64,000 bases of DNA from Sphingopyxis panaciterrulae (GTDB lineage: Bacteria; Pseudomonadota; Alphaproteobacteria; Sphingomonadales; Sphingomonadaceae), in the NCBI RefSeq assembly GCF_014199295.1, contig NZ_JACIJH010000010.1:102442-166441 (forward strand), written 5' to 3'. Each line of letters starts with the position of its first letter. Position 1 is the stretch's first letter. The translations under genes were made by a program, and so were the position numbers. Positions 19,266 to 29,407 of the stretch are shown here, piece after piece. The notes below the pieces were generated by a model, which was given only the letters and a program-made list of their open reading frames with translations, made no database searches and was not told the DNA's origin.

Positions 19266-19294
19266 TTAAGGGTGTCGCAAGTTTTCACCCTTAA
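19266..19294. promoter_or_regulatory. Inverted repeat upstream of wecB
   Basis: Perfect 9-base arms TTAAGGGTG and CACCCTTAA are separated by 11 bases, ending about 62 bases before the wecB start. The position and symmetry suit an operator or a leader hairpin. No regulator is identified. Confidence 0.45.
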
Positions 19295-19356
19295 CCTGCC
19301 GTTAGTCACCGATTTTCAGCGGCAGACGCCGGCACGGCGCAGGAGAGACATTCGAA

Positions 19357-20472
19357 ATGAAGGTTATGACGGTTTTCGGCACCCGGCCGGAAGCGATCAA
19401 GATGTTCCCCGTCGTCCATGCCCTGCGTGATCAGCCCGACGTCGATGCCCGCGTCTGCGTCACGGCACAGCATCGCGAGATGCTCGATCAGGTGCTGCAT
19501 ATCGCGCGCATCACTCCCGATATCGACCTCGACGTCATGCAGCCCGACCAGACGCTCGACGCGCTGCTCGCGCGCCTCGTCACCGGATTGGGCGAGACTT
19601 TCGATACCGAGCGACCCGACCGGGTGCTCGTCCACGGCGACACGCTAACGACGATGGCGGCGACGCTCGCTGCCTATTTCCGCAAGATTCCCGTCGGCCA
19701 TGTCGAGGCGGGCCTTCGCAGCGGCAACATCTATCACCCCTGGCCCGAAGAGGTGAACCGCAAGGTCGCGGGCGCGATCGCCGATCTGCATTTCGCGCCG
19801 ACCGAAACCGCCGCCGCCGCGCTGCGCGCCGAAAATGTGCCCGCCGACCGCATCCATATCACCGGCAACACGGTGATCGACGCGCTGCTCGCAACACAGG
19901 CGCGGATCGCCGGGGAGCCGGCGCTCGCCGCCGGGCTCGACCCGCTGGTCGGGCGCTTCGCGGATCAGCGCATCGTCGCGGTCACCTCGCACCGGCGCGA
20001 GAATTTCGGCGAGGGCATGAAGGCGATCGCCGACGCCATCGCCGCGACCGCCGAGCGTCCCGATATCGCGGTGATCTTTCCCGTCCACCCCAACCCACAT
20101 GTCCGCAGCATCATGACGCCGATCCTCGGCGACCTTCCCAACGTCGCGTTGATCGACCCTCTCGACTATCCGCATTTCGTGCGGCTGCTCGGCGAAAGCG
20201 ACCTCGTCCTCACCGACAGCGGCGGGGTGCAGGAGGAAGCACCTGCGCTCGGCAAGCCCGTGCTTGTGATGCGCGAGACGACCGAACGGCCCGAAGGCAT
20301 TGCGGCGGGCACCGCCCGGCTGGTCGGAACCGACAAAAATCGCATTGTTTCCGAAATCTTCAGTCTTTTGGACGATGACGATTCCTATTCCGCCATGGCG
20401 CGCGCGCACAATCCGTTCGGCGACGGCACGGCGGCCCGGAAGATTGCGGAGATCGTTGCGCGTGCCCATTGA
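19357..20472 (+). CDS. wecB: UDP-N-acetylglucosamine 2-epimerase (non-hydrolysing)
   Basis: This 371-residue enzyme converts UDP-GlcNAc to UDP-ManNAc. Family motifs are clear: VFGTRPEAIKMFPVVHAL at the start, VHGDTLTTMA near residue 91, GHVEAGLRSGN near residue 112, HRRENFGEGM near residue 210 and TDSGGVQEEAPALGKPVLVMRETTERPEG split across residues 287-315. An upstream AGGAGA site precedes the ATG. The wecC start overlaps its end by 11 bases, so the two are coupled and deliver UDP-ManNAcA for the polysaccharide. Confidence 0.97.
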   Translation: MKVMTVFGTRPEAIKMFPVVHALRDQPDVDARVCVTAQHREMLDQVLHIARITPDIDLDVMQPDQTLDALLARLVTGLGETFDTERPDRVLVHGDTLTTMAATLAAYFRKIPVGHVEAGLRSGNIYHPWPEEVNRKVAGAIADLHFAPTETAAAALRAENVPADRIHITGNTVIDALLATQARIAGEPALAAGLDPLVGRFADQRIVAVTSHRRENFGEGMKAIADAIAATAERPDIAVIFPVHPNPHVRSIMTPILGDLPNVALIDPLDYPHFVRLLGESDLVLTDSGGVQEEAPALGKPVLVMRETTERPEGIAAGTARLVGTDKNRIVSEIFSLLDDDDSYSAMARAHNPFGDGTAARKIAEIVARAH

Positions 20473-21754
20473 TACCGACCAGCAAGTCACCGTCCTCGGC
20501 CTCGGCTATATCGGCCTGCCCACCGCCGCGCTGATCGCACGCTCGGGCTGCCGCGTCACCGGCGTCGACGTCAGCCACAAGGTCGTCGATACGATCAACA
20601 GCGGCAAGGTGCATATCGAGGAGGTCGATCTCGACGGCCTCGTCCAGGGCGTCGTCGCCCGCGGCGCGCTGACCGCGTCCACCGAGGTCGCACTGGCCGA
20701 CACCTTCGTCATCGCCGTTCCGACCCCGCACGACGAGGCGCACCGCCCCGATGTCAGTCACGTCCTGTCGGCCGCACGCGCCATCGCACCGGTGCTGGTG
20801 CCCGGCAATCTGGTGATCCTCGAATCGACCTCTCCGGTCGGCACGACCGAAAAGGTCGCGGCGGAAATCGCCGCGCTGCGCCCCGACCTCAAGGTTCCGG
20901 GCACCTGCACCGGTGCCGCCGACATCTTCATCGCCCATTGCCCCGAGCGGGTGCTGCCGGGGCGCATCCTGGTCGAACTGGTCGACAACGACCGCTGCAT
21001 CGGCGGTATCACCCCGCGCTGCGCGCGCCGGGCGATGACCTTCTATCGCCAGTTCGTGCGCGGCGCCTGCGTCACCACCTCGGCGCGCGCCGCCGAAATG
21101 GTGAAGCTGGTCGAGAACAGCTATCGCGACGTCAACATCGCCTTCGCCAACGAATTGTCGATGATGGCCGAACATCTGGGCGTCGACATCTGGGAAGTGA
21201 TCCGCCTCGCCAACCGCCACCCGCGCGTCAACATCCTCCAGCCCGGCCCCGGCGTCGGTGGCCATTGCATCGCGGTCGACCCCTGGTTCCTCGTCCACGG
21301 CGCACCCGACCACAGCCGGCTGATCCGCACCGCGCGCGAGGTCAATCTCGCCAAGACCGCGCATGTCATCGGCGGCGCCGAAATGCTGGTGTCGCAGCAT
21401 CCCGATGCGCGCGTCGCCTGCCTCGGCCTCGCCTTCAAGCCCAATATCGACGATTTCCGCGAAAGTCCCGCGGTCGAAGTCGCCGCCGCACTCGCCCGCC
21501 GCTTCGGCAAGCAGATCGACATCGTCGAGCCCTATGCGCGCGGCCTGCCGATGGAGTTCGCGGGCACCGGCGCCCAATTGATCGACCTCGACACCGCGCT
21601 CGCCACATGCGAGCTGCTGATCGTGCTCGTCGACCATGATCTGTTCAAGTCGATCCCGCTCGAAGAACGTGCCGGCAAGATCGTCTATGACACGCGCGGC
21701 CTGTGGCTCGACCAGCCACTTCCCCAGGCGTCCGGACTGCGCAGCGCGGCCTGA
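20462..21754 (+). CDS. wecC: UDP-N-acetyl-D-mannosamine dehydrogenase
   Basis: A 430-residue enzyme that oxidises UDP-ManNAc to UDP-ManNAcA with NAD. GTG 20462 is the start: homology begins immediately (VTVLGLGYIGLPTAALIARS), and longer frames have no homology. The EMVKLVENSYRDVNIAFANE segment near residue 200 and the catalytic-Cys motif GPGVGGHCIAVDPWFL near residue 262 are diagnostic. It overlaps wecB by 11 bases. Oxidation of the wecB product fits delivery of an acidic sugar to the exopolysaccharide. Confidence 0.95.
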   Translation: MPIDTDQQVTVLGLGYIGLPTAALIARSGCRVTGVDVSHKVVDTINSGKVHIEEVDLDGLVQGVVARGALTASTEVALADTFVIAVPTPHDEAHRPDVSHVLSAARAIAPVLVPGNLVILESTSPVGTTEKVAAEIAALRPDLKVPGTCTGAADIFIAHCPERVLPGRILVELVDNDRCIGGITPRCARRAMTFYRQFVRGACVTTSARAAEMVKLVENSYRDVNIAFANELSMMAEHLGVDIWEVIRLANRHPRVNILQPGPGVGGHCIAVDPWFLVHGAPDHSRLIRTAREVNLAKTAHVIGGAEMLVSQHPDARVACLGLAFKPNIDDFRESPAVEVAAALARRFGKQIDIVEPYARGLPMEFAGTGAQLIDLDTALATCELLIVLVDHDLFKSIPLEERAGKIVYDTRGLWLDQPLPQASGLRSAA

Positions 21755-21831
21755 CCGATTCTCCACCAGGCGTTCGATCCGTCTGCCGACCCGACGTTGA
21801 CGGAACAGGCGAATCCGGTCATGTCGAAGCC

Positions 21832-22638
21832 ATGCTGCTTCGAACCCGCACGCGCATCGTGGAAAAGCCGTGGGGACGCACCGATGTCCCGGCCGCCTTC
21901 GGCGATTTCGAGGGACGTCGGGTCGGCGAGATATGGTTCGAGGACCCGGCCGGCGCCGACGCGCCGCTCATGGTCAAATTCCTCTTCACGTCCGAACGGC
22001 TGTCGATCCAGGTCCATCCGGACGATGCGACGGCGCAGCGTGTCGGCTATCCGCGCGGGAAGGAAGAATGCTGGCTGATCCTCTCCGCCGATCCCGACGC
22101 CGAGCTCGGCGTCGGACTCAAGGCGAAGAGCGATGCTGAAACGCTGCGGCGCGCGGCGCGCGACGGCAGCATCGAGGACATGATCGACTGGCGGCATGCC
22201 GAGGTGGGCGATTTCGTCTATAATTCGGCGGGAACGATCCACGCCATCGGCCCTGGGCTGGTCCTTGTCGAGGTGCAGCAGAATGTGGATTGCACCTATC
22301 GCCTCTATGATTACGGCCGCCCGCGCGAATTGCATCTCGATGCCGGGCTGGCGGTCGCCATGCCGGAGCCGCACAACGACCCGCGCGATACCAGGGTGGA
22401 CAAATCCGACAATCGCGAACTGGTCGGCGGGCCGCATTTTCATCTGCTGCATCTGTCCGGGTCCGGCGCGGACGCCCTGTTGCCGCGGGAGAAAAGCCGC
22501 TTCAGCTTCGTTCCGCTGTCGGCGGGCTGCACCGCGGCGGGCGAAGAGATAAGGCTGGGCGAATGCGTGATCCTCGAAGATGCACAAACGATCGCCCTGG
22601 CGCCCGATGCCCGCGCGCTGTTGTGCTGGCCGACCTGA
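21832..22638 (+). CDS. manA: Class I mannose-6-phosphate isomerase
   Basis: A 268-residue cupin enzyme that interconverts fructose-6-phosphate and mannose-6-phosphate. The start is ATG 21832, where similarity begins (RIVEKPWGRTDVPAAF). Zinc-ligand segments SIQVHPDD near residue 60, KEECWLIL near residue 78 and GTIHAIGPGLVLVEVQQN near residue 138 are visible. It is shorter than E. coli ManA but usual for alphaproteobacteria. With the following pyrophosphorylase it supplies GDP-mannose precursors, as a separate polypeptide instead of a ManC C-terminal fusion. Confidence 0.93.
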   Translation: MLLRTRTRIVEKPWGRTDVPAAFGDFEGRRVGEIWFEDPAGADAPLMVKFLFTSERLSIQVHPDDATAQRVGYPRGKEECWLILSADPDAELGVGLKAKSDAETLRRAARDGSIEDMIDWRHAEVGDFVYNSAGTIHAIGPGLVLVEVQQNVDCTYRLYDYGRPRELHLDAGLAVAMPEPHNDPRDTRVDKSDNRELVGGPHFHLLHLSGSGADALLPREKSRFSFVPLSAGCTAAGEEIRLGECVILEDAQTIALAPDARALLCWPT

Positions 22639-22677
22639 CCGTTTTTTTCCGCGCAAGAGATTAAAGAGATAAAGCCC

Positions 22678-23736
22678 ATGACGACCATCGCCCCCGTCAT
22701 CCTGTCCGGCGGTTCGGGCACGCGGCTGTGGCCCGTGTCGACCGGCGACGCGCCCAAGCAGTTCCAGCCGCTGGCCGGCGAAAGCAGCATGTTCCGGCAA
22801 ACGCTGGCGCGCGCAGCCGATCGCAGCCGCTTTGCCGCCCCCATCATCGTGTGCGGCCGCGCGCATGTCCGGCACGTCGAGGCCGACCTCGCGGCGGCTG
22901 GTATCGGCGACGCCCGGATTCTCGTCGAGCCCGCCGCGCGCAACACCGCGCCCGCCATCGCGCTCGCCGCGCTGGCCGTCACGCCCGACGCAATCATGCT
23001 CGTCATGCCGGCGGATCATGTGATGACCGACGTTCCGGCTTTCCTTGCGGCGATCGACGCCGTCCTGCCCGCGGTCGAAGCCGGCGCGCTGGCCACTTTC
23101 GGCATCGCGCCCTCGCATCCTGAAACGGGCTACGGCTATATCGCCGCGGGCGATCCCTTGCCGGGCAACCCCTATGTCCATGCTGTTCGCCGCTTCGTGG
23201 AAAAGCCTGCGCGTGAGAAGGCCGAGGCGATGCTGGCCGAGGACGGCCATTACTGGAACGCCGGCATCTTCCTGATGCGCGCCGACCGGTTCCTGCAGGA
23301 ACTCGACCGGCAGCAGCCGTCGATCGCAAAGGCATGCGCCGAAGCGATGAATGGCGCCGAGCAGAAAGACGGGCAGGTCCATCCTGCCCCCGAAGCCTTC
23401 CTCGCCAGTCCCGCCGATTCGATCGACTATGCCGTGATGGAAGGCGCTGAAAATGTCGTCGTCACCCCGGTCGATCCAGGTTGGTCCGACGTCGGCGGCT
23501 GGGCGGCGCTTCACGAACTGGGCGAAAAGGACGCCGCCGGCAACGTCGTCATCGGCCAGGTCCTCTCGATCGATGCCGAGGGCAATTATCTGCGCGTCGA
23601 TGCCGGCAAGCGGCTGGCGGTGGTCGGAATCTCCGGCCTCGTCGTCGTCGCACACGGCAACGACATCGTGATCGTCCCTCGCGACCGGGCGCAGGATGTG
23701 AAAAAGATCGTGGAAAGCCTCTCCAATCCCGACTGA
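22678..23736 (+). CDS. Mannose-1-phosphate guanylyltransferase
   Basis: A 352-residue nucleotidyltransferase making GDP-mannose. The pyrophosphorylase signature VILSGGSGTRLWPVS sits at residues 7-21, with the FVEKP motif (RRFVEKPAREKAEAML) near residue 176. NAGIFLMRAD near residue 196 and the VDPGWSDVGGWAALHE segment near residue 265 are also family hallmarks. It lacks the C-terminal cupin isomerase domain of long ManC proteins, consistent with the separate isomerase gene 39 bases upstream. Cytoplasmic; probably in one operon with that gene. Confidence 0.94.
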   Translation: MTTIAPVILSGGSGTRLWPVSTGDAPKQFQPLAGESSMFRQTLARAADRSRFAAPIIVCGRAHVRHVEADLAAAGIGDARILVEPAARNTAPAIALAALAVTPDAIMLVMPADHVMTDVPAFLAAIDAVLPAVEAGALATFGIAPSHPETGYGYIAAGDPLPGNPYVHAVRRFVEKPAREKAEAMLAEDGHYWNAGIFLMRADRFLQELDRQQPSIAKACAEAMNGAEQKDGQVHPAPEAFLASPADSIDYAVMEGAENVVVTPVDPGWSDVGGWAALHELGEKDAAGNVVIGQVLSIDAEGNYLRVDAGKRLAVVGISGLVVVAHGNDIVIVPRDRAQDVKKIVESLSNPD

Positions 23737-23793
23737 TCCCGGCCAATCCCACCACCCTTGCGGTCCAGCGACCGACCTCCCATATCGCGCCGC

Positions 23794-24360
23794 ATGACCG
23801 AACCCACCGCGCATCATGCCGCGCCCTGGCATGGAACCACTATTCTTTCCGCCCGCACTGCCGACAAGGTCGTCGTTATCGGCGACGGTCAGGTCTCGAT
23901 GGGTCAGACGGTGATGAAGCCCAACGCAAAGAAGGTGCGCCGCCTGCACGACGGCAGCGTGATCGGCGGCTTCGCGGGCGCGACCGCCGATGCCTTCACC
24001 CTGTTCGAGCGGCTCGAGGCCAAGCTCGAACGCCACAACGGCCAGCTTCTCCGCGCCGCGGTCGAACTCGCCAAGGACTGGCGCACCGATAAGTATCTGC
24101 GCAATCTGGAAGCGATGATGATCGTCGCCGACAAGGAGGTGACGCTGGTCGTCACCGGCAATGGCGACGTGCTCGAACCGCAGGGCGGCATCGCGGCGAT
24201 CGGATCGGGCGGCAACTACGCCCTGTCGGCGGCGCGCGCGCTGGTCGATTACGAAAGGGACCCCGAGGTGCTGGCGAAAAAGGCGATGCAGATCGCCGCC
24301 GACATCTGCGTCTATACCAACGACCAGACCACCCTCGAAATCATCGATATCCAGGCTTGA
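23794..24360 (+). CDS. hslV: ATP-dependent protease proteolytic subunit HslV
   Basis: A 188-residue threonine peptidase. The processed N-terminal catalytic Thr is in [11 protein letters not shown], and [13 protein letters not shown] follows, the classic HslV start. ATG 23794 gives a short propeptide of usual size. HslV forms a double hexamer capped by HslU hexamers for ATP-dependent degradation of cytoplasmic proteins. hslU begins four bases after its stop. Expression is often heat-shock controlled, but no promoter of that type was identified here. Confidence 0.97.
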   Translation: MTEPTAHHAAPWHGTTILSARTADKVVVIGDGQVSMGQTVMKPNAKKVRRLHDGSVIGGFAGATADAFTLFERLEAKLERHNGQLLRAAVELAKDWRTDKYLRNLEAMMIVADKEVTLVVTGNGDVLEPQGGIAAIGSGGNYALSAARALVDYERDPEVLAKKAMQIAADICVYTNDQTTLEIIDIQA

Positions 24361-24364
24361 ACCC

Positions 24365-25666
24365 ATGAACAAGGATCTGACGCCCAAGGCGATCGTCGCC
24401 GCGCTCGACACGCATATCATCGGCCAGGACGCGGCGAAGCGCGCGGTTGCGGTGGCGCTCAGGAACCGCTGGCGCCGCCAGCAACTCGCGCCCGAGCTGC
24501 GCGACGAGGTGAGCCCCAAGAATATCCTGATGATCGGCCCGACGGGCTGCGGCAAGACGGAGATTTCGCGCCGCCTCGCCAGGCTCGCCGACGCGCCCTT
24601 CATCAAGGTCGAGGCAACCAAGTTCACCGAGGTCGGCTATGTCGGCCGCGACGTCGAGCAGATTGCGCGCGACCTGGTCGAGGAAGCGGTGCGGCTGGAG
24701 AAGGACCGCCGCCGCGAGGCGGTGCGCGCCGCCGCCGAAGAAGCGGCGATGGAGCGGCTGCTCGATGCCCTGACCGGCAAGGGAGCCAGCGAGGCGACCC
24801 GCCAGAGTTTCCGCCAGCGCATTCGCGAGGGGCATCTCGACGACAGCGAGGTCGAGATCGAGGTTTCCGAGGCCCCGAGCATGAACTTCGAACTGCCCGG
24901 CCAGCCCGGACAGATGAGCATGATCAACCTTTCCGACATGCTCGGCAAGGCGATGGGCGGCCTGCCCAAGAAGCGCCGCAAACTGACGGTTCTCGAAGCT
25001 GCGACACGGCTGATCGAGGAGGAGCAGGACAAGCGCCTCGACCAGGACGATGTCGCGCGCGTCGCGCTCGCCGATGCCGAGGCGAACGGGATCGTCTTCC
25101 TCGACGAGATCGACAAGATCGCGGTCAGCGACGTACGCGGTGGCTCGGTCAGCCGCGAGGGTGTCCAGCGCGACCTGCTGCCGCTGATCGAGGGCACGAC
25201 GGTCGCGACCAAATATGGGCCGATGAAGACCGACCATGTCCTGTTCATCGCCTCGGGCGCTTTTCACGTCGCCAAGCCGTCCGACCTGCTGCCCGAATTG
25301 CAGGGCCGCCTGCCGATCCGCGTCGAGCTTTCCGCGCTCAGCGAGGAAGATTTCGTGCGCATCCTGACCGAGACGCGGGCCGGCCTGCCCGAGCAATATG
25401 CGGCGCTGATCGGCACCGAGGGCGTGACGCTGAGCTTCACCCCCGACGCGATTACCCGCGTCGCGCGGCTCGCCGCCGAGGTCAACGAGCGGATCGAGAA
25501 TATCGGTGCCCGCCGGTTGCAGACGATCATGGAACGGCTGGTCGAGGAGATCAGCTTCACCGCCGAGGACAAGACCGGCGAGACGCTGGCGATCGACGCC
25601 GCCTATGTCGATGCACAGCTCGCCGATGTCGTGGGCGACACTGACCTCAGCAAATATGTGCTTTGA
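24365..25666 (+). CDS. hslU: ATP-dependent protease ATPase subunit HslU
   Basis: A 433-residue AAA+ unfoldase. It starts [20 protein letters not shown], with Walker [16 protein letters not shown] near residue 59, the pore-loop motif [14 protein letters not shown] near residue 88 and Walker [13 protein letters not shown] near residue 246. An intermediate domain (about 110-240) and the C-terminal LSKYVL tail that docks into HslV are present. It is coupled to hslV with a four-base gap. Length is normal. Confidence 0.98.
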   Translation: MNKDLTPKAIVAALDTHIIGQDAAKRAVAVALRNRWRRQQLAPELRDEVSPKNILMIGPTGCGKTEISRRLARLADAPFIKVEATKFTEVGYVGRDVEQIARDLVEEAVRLEKDRRREAVRAAAEEAAMERLLDALTGKGASEATRQSFRQRIREGHLDDSEVEIEVSEAPSMNFELPGQPGQMSMINLSDMLGKAMGGLPKKRRKLTVLEAATRLIEEEQDKRLDQDDVARVALADAEANGIVFLDEIDKIAVSDVRGGSVSREGVQRDLLPLIEGTTVATKYGPMKTDHVLFIASGAFHVAKPSDLLPELQGRLPIRVELSALSEEDFVRILTETRAGLPEQYAALIGTEGVTLSFTPDAITRVARLAAEVNERIENIGARRLQTIMERLVEEISFTAEDKTGETLAIDAAYVDAQLADVVGDTDLSKYVL

Positions 25667-25798
25667 GTAAGCGCCGCCGCCCTGGCAGCATTTCCTCGCG
25701 CGGTTCGCAGAACTTCATTTGACTCCGCCGCATCGTCGATGCGAAGAATGGCCGACACGGTCGACATCGGGTCGCATACGACCGGCACGGAGACAGGA

Positions 25799-26650
25799 AT
25801 GGCTGACGAAGAGGGCGCCGAGCAGGGCGAACTGGCGATTACGCGCACCGGCGACAAGCTGCGGCTGGCGCGCGAGGCCGCCGGGCTGTCGCTCGCCGAC
25901 GTCGCGACACGCACCCGCATCACCCAGCGCCACCTGGAAGCGATCGAGAAGTCGGACTTTTCCGAGCTGCCGGGGCGCACCTATGTCACCGGCTTCGCGC
26001 GCGCCTATGCCCGGGCGGTCGACTTGCCCGAGGCCGAGATCGGCGCCGCGGTGCGCCGCGAGCTGGAGGAAGATGCCTATGCGGCGCGCCCGGCCTATGA
26101 AGCCTATGAACCGACCGATCCGACACGCCTGCCGACCGCGCGGCTGGCGTGGACATTGGTCATCGTCGCGGCGCTACTCGTTTCGGCCTATGGTGTGTGG
26201 CGCTTTCTGTCGGTCGAGCCCGACGAGGCGTTGATCGAGGCCCAGAACCGCGACGCCGACGCGTCGGAAGCGCCCGCGACCGCGACGGGTCAGCCCGCAA
26301 CCAAGGCAGTATCGGCGGGTGGCAATGTCGCCGCCAATGCCCCCGTCGTCCTGACCGCGATCGGCCCGACCGAAGTGTGGATCGGCTTCGATGACGCGAC
26401 CGGCAAGACCGAAAACTGGCGGACGCTCGACGTCGGCGAGACCTATGAGGTGCCGCCCGCCTATATCCAGCAATTCACCCTGCGCACCAGCATCCCGCAG
26501 GCGCTGAAGGTGACCGTCGGCGGCCGCGATGTCGGCCAGATCGGACCCGCGGACACGCTGGTCAAGAATATCTCGCTGAAACCCGCCGACCTGATCGCGG
26601 GCGCAGAAGAAAGCAGCGGCGGAGTGCCTGCCGCCGCACCCAAGGGATAA
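25799..26650 (+). CDS. RodZ-like helix-turn-helix membrane protein
   Basis: A 283-residue protein. The N-terminal HTH_25-type domain reads LRLAREAAGLSLADVATRT and ITQRHLEAIEKSDFSELPGR (about residues 20-65). One membrane segment (LAWTLVIVAALLVSAYGVW) sits near residue 120, and the C-terminal periplasmic domain (about 185-270) is of the DUF4115 type. This is the RodZ architecture, a bitopic partner of MreB in rod-shape control. ATG 25799 is preferred because of GGAG upstream; in-frame ATGs at 25739 and 25748 are possible. It follows hslVU and precedes cpoB. Confidence 0.8.
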   Translation: MADEEGAEQGELAITRTGDKLRLAREAAGLSLADVATRTRITQRHLEAIEKSDFSELPGRTYVTGFARAYARAVDLPEAEIGAAVRRELEEDAYAARPAYEAYEPTDPTRLPTARLAWTLVIVAALLVSAYGVWRFLSVEPDEALIEAQNRDADASEAPATATGQPATKAVSAGGNVAANAPVVLTAIGPTEVWIGFDDATGKTENWRTLDVGETYEVPPAYIQQFTLRTSIPQALKVTVGGRDVGQIGPADTLVKNISLKPADLIAGAEESSGGVPAAAPKG

Positions 26651-26773
26651 GCCAGGCGAAAAATCCGCCACATTCGAACCTTTCGCAGCGGCGGCGCGCC
26701 GAATTGGGTTTGCGCTGCCGTCGGTTGCGGCGTTATGGAACGCGAAGATGGTTAATTGCGGGGACCGACGACA

Positions 26774-27691
26774 ATGATGATGCGGCAGATTTTCTCGGGC
26801 GGCGCGGCGGCGCTTGCGCTGGTGGCGATGACGCCCGTCGCCACCGCGCAGGAAAGCACGGTCGACAAGCGGGTCGAGCGGCTGGAGAAACAGATGCGTG
26901 CCGTGCAGCGCAGCGTTTTCCCCGGCGGCAGCCCCGCCTTTTTCGAAGGCGAAATCGCGCCCGACAACACCCCCGGCGAGCGGGTGAAGAGCAGCGCGCC
27001 GGTGATCGACCTGACCGCGCGGGTCGACGCGCTCGAGGAGCAGTTGCAGGCTCTGACTGGCCAGACCGAGCAGAATGCCTATCAGCTTCGCGAACTCGAA
27101 AAACAATTCACCGCCTATAAGGCGGAGATGGACAAGAAGCTCGCTGCGCCGGCAACCGCGGAAACCGCAGCGCTGGCGCCGGCCGTCGCGCGGACGACCA
27201 CGACGACGGCCCCCGCTAGGAAGCCTGCCGAAAAGCCAGCGGCCGACAAGGGCGATGCCAGCCGGCTCGCGCTGGTCAAGAAGGTCGAGGTTCCTGCAAC
27301 CGGCAACGAGGTCGAGGACGCCTATACCTACGGCTATCGGCTGTGGGATGCGAAGCTCTATCCGGAAGCCGAAGCGCAATTGAAGCAGGTGGTCGCCAAG
27401 TGGCCCAAGAATAATTATGCAAGCTATGCGCAAAATCTGCTCGGCCGCGCCTATCTCGACGAGGACAAGCCCAGCCTCGCCGCCGTCGCTTTCTACAATA
27501 ATTACAAGGATCGCCCGAACGGCGCGCGTGCGCCGCACAGCCTGATGTACATGGGTGTCGCGCTGACGGAGCTGGGCCGCAAGGCCGACGCCTGCAAGGC
27601 CTTCCGCGAACTCGAAGAAGTCTATGGCGACAAGGCGCCGAAGGATGTCCGCGATGACGCGGCCGCGGCAAAGTCAAAAGCCGGCTGCTGA
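26774..27691 (+). CDS. cpoB: Cell division coordinator CpoB / YbgF-like periplasmic TPR protein
   Basis: A protein of about 305 residues with a signal peptide (GGAAALALVAMTPVATAQ), then a coiled-coil region (about 30-125: VDKRVERLEKQMRAVQ; LEEQLQALTGQTEQNAYQL). After an Ala/Thr/Pro-rich linker comes a C-terminal TPR array (about 180-300: YTYGYRLWDAKLYPEAEAQ). This is the YbgF/CpoB layout, which links the Tol-Pal system to septal peptidoglycan synthesis. Other tol genes are not in the window. tilS overlaps its 3' end by 38 bases, an order common in alphaproteobacteria. Confidence 0.88.
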   Translation: MMMRQIFSGGAAALALVAMTPVATAQESTVDKRVERLEKQMRAVQRSVFPGGSPAFFEGEIAPDNTPGERVKSSAPVIDLTARVDALEEQLQALTGQTEQNAYQLRELEKQFTAYKAEMDKKLAAPATAETAALAPAVARTTTTTAPARKPAEKPAADKGDASRLALVKKVEVPATGNEVEDAYTYGYRLWDAKLYPEAEAQLKQVVAKWPKNNYASYAQNLLGRAYLDEDKPSLAAVAFYNNYKDRPNGARAPHSLMYMGVALTELGRKADACKAFRELEEVYGDKAPKDVRDDAAAAKSKAGC

Positions 27692-28643
27692 AGCCGAAGC
27701 GGTCGAGCGCTTCGCCGCCGACCTCGCGGCGGTCGCAGGCCCCGGCTGGCCGGGACTGCATTATGGCGTCGCGGTTTCGGGCGGACCCGACAGCATGGCG
27801 CTGCTATGGCTGATGGCGACGCTGCTGCCCGGCCAGATTTGTGCCGCGACGGTCGATCACGGGCTGCGCAAGGGGTCGGCCGACGAAGCGCGGATGGTCG
27901 CCGGCTTCTGCGCGCGCGAGCATATCCCGCACGCCATTCTTCATCCCGCGGCGCCAATCTCGGGATCGTTGCAGGCGGCGGCGCGCGCCGAACGCTATCG
28001 TCTGCTCGAACAGTGGCGCGAGGCGCATGCGCTTGACCATGTCGTCACCGCGCACCACGCCGACGACCAGCTCGAAACGATGATCATGCGGCTCAACCGC
28101 AGCAGCGGGGTCGGCGGACTCGCCGGGGTGCGCGCACGCAACGGGACGGTGCTGCGGCCGCTGCTTTCCTGGCGGCGCGACGACCTGACCGCGCTCGCGC
28201 TCGAGGCCGACCTGCCGCTGGTTGAGGATCCGTCGAACAGCGACATCCGCTTCGACCGGGCGCGGCTGCGCCAGGCGCTCAGATCGCAGACGATCCTCGA
28301 TCCGCAGGCGGCCGCGCGCTCGGCCGCCTGGTTGGCCGACGCCGACGCCGCGATCGACTGGGCTGTCGCCGGCGCCATCGCGAGTTGGGCGGACACGGAC
28401 GATGGCTGCGTGATCCGCGACCGCGGCTATCCCGCCGAAATCTTCCGGCGCATCGTCGAAACGCGGCTGCGCGCCAACGACCCGCGGTTGATGCTGCGCG
28501 GCCAGACGCTCGATGGGGTCATCGCCGCGATGCGCGCGGGCCGCCGCGCCATGGTCGGCGCGCTGCTGATCGATGCGGTCGGGAACCCCGCCGACGGGCA
28601 CTGGCGGATTTCCAAAGCGCCCCGGCGTAAAAACCAGGGTTAG
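27654..28643 (+). CDS. tilS: tRNA(Ile)-lysidine synthetase
   Basis: A 329-residue N-type PP-loop ATPase that converts the wobble cytidine of tRNA-Ile(CAU) to lysidine. The PP-loop motif [16 protein letters not shown] begins near residue 40, followed by [10 protein letters not shown] and the [18 protein letters not shown] signature near residue 130. It is a short TilS without a clear C-terminal extension. ATG 27654, inside the end of cpoB, is the start nearest to homology. Its stop overlaps the stop of the convergent phhB gene by three bases. Confidence 0.94.
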   Translation: MTRPRQSQKPAAEAEAVERFAADLAAVAGPGWPGLHYGVAVSGGPDSMALLWLMATLLPGQICAATVDHGLRKGSADEARMVAGFCAREHIPHAILHPAAPISGSLQAAARAERYRLLEQWREAHALDHVVTAHHADDQLETMIMRLNRSSGVGGLAGVRARNGTVLRPLLSWRRDDLTALALEADLPLVEDPSNSDIRFDRARLRQALRSQTILDPQAAARSAAWLADADAAIDWAVAGAIASWADTDDGCVIRDRGYPAEIFRRIVETRLRANDPRLMLRGQTLDGVIAAMRAGRRAMVGALLIDAVGNPADGHWRISKAPRRKNQG

Positions 28644-28927
28644 AGCAACCCCTCGATCGCCTCGGCCAGCCGTGCATCGCGGTCCGACAATCCGTCGGCA
28701 TCGTGCGTCGTCAGCAATATGTCGACGCGGTTATAGACGTTCGACCATTCGGGATGATGGTCCATCTTCTCGGCGATGATCGCGACGCTCGCCATGAAGC
28801 CGAAGGCCTGCGCAAAATCCCGGAACTGGAAGCGCCGCGTGATCGCATCACGTTCGGGCTCGTGCGTCCAGTCGGGGAAGCGGGCGAGCAGCGCGGCGCG
28901 CGCCGCATCGTCGAGTTTCTGGACCAT
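28640..28927 (-). CDS. phhB: Pterin-4a-carbinolamine dehydratase
   Basis: A 95-residue protein of normal family length. The active-site signature [18 protein letters not shown] followed by THDADGL is fully present near residues 53-80. It dehydrates 4a-hydroxy-tetrahydrobiopterin to recycle the cofactor of aromatic amino acid hydroxylases. ATG 28927 is the start of homology; the frame is open far upstream, but only as a shadow of ccmA. It is convergent with tilS and divergent from the zinc-protease-like gene. Confidence 0.95.
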   Translation of the reverse strand: MVQKLDDAARAALLARFPDWTHEPERDAITRRFQFRDFAQAFGFMASVAIIAEKMDHHPEWSNVYNRVDILLTTHDADGLSDRDARLAEAIEGLL

Positions 28928-28978
28928 CCGTCTTCTCCCGCTGGTAAAGGCCGTCCGCCCGCCATAAGGAAGGGCGCG

Positions 28979-29407
28979 ATGAGCGACAAGTCCGCCCTTT
29001 CCGATCTGCCCGTCGGCTGGACCGGCCACGCGCCCGACGCCGACGCGTTTCGCGCGATGGCAGAGGCGGCGCTCGCGTCGCTTCCCGACGTCTTCCAACC
29101 CCATATCACGGATGTGGTAATCGCGATCGAAGATATCGCCGACGATGAAGTCCTCGCCTCGCTCGACATTCCGCACCCCTATGAGTTGACTGGCCTCTAT
29201 GAAGGGCGCCCGCTCACCGAGCGCAGCATCGACGCGAGCGGCACCATGCCCGACCGCGTCACCCTCTATCGCATCCCGATCCTCGTCGAATGGATCGAGG
29301 AGGGCGAACGGCTCGACTGGCTGATCCGCCATGTACTGATCCATGAGATCGGCCATCATTTCGGCTTTTCCGACGACGACATGCACGCGTTGGAAGAGAT
29401 GGCGTGA
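28979..29407 (+). CDS. Small zincin-like metallopeptidase family protein
   Basis: A 142-residue protein with an HExxH zinc motif ([21 protein letters not shown]) near residues 120-140, in which the third ligand follows closely as in the small bacterial metallopeptidase family PF06262. Homologues are widespread and conserved but lack a defined substrate. AAGGAAGGG lies just before the ATG. The stop overlaps the GTG start of ccmA by four bases (GTGA), so it is the first gene of a ccmAB transcription unit. Confidence 0.85.
   Translation: MSDKSALSDLPVGWTGHAPDADAFRAMAEAALASLPDVFQPHITDVVIAIEDIADDEVLASLDIPHPYELTGLYEGRPLTERSIDASGTMPDRVTLYRIPILVEWIEEGERLDWLIRHVLIHEIGHHFGFSDDDMHALEEMA

Noticed and set aside
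21685..24627. 980-codon minus-strand frame opposite manA, the GDP-mannose pyrophosphorylase gene and hslV
   Set aside because: Typical GC-rich antisense shadow; no domain or ribosome-binding site, and three real genes lie opposite.
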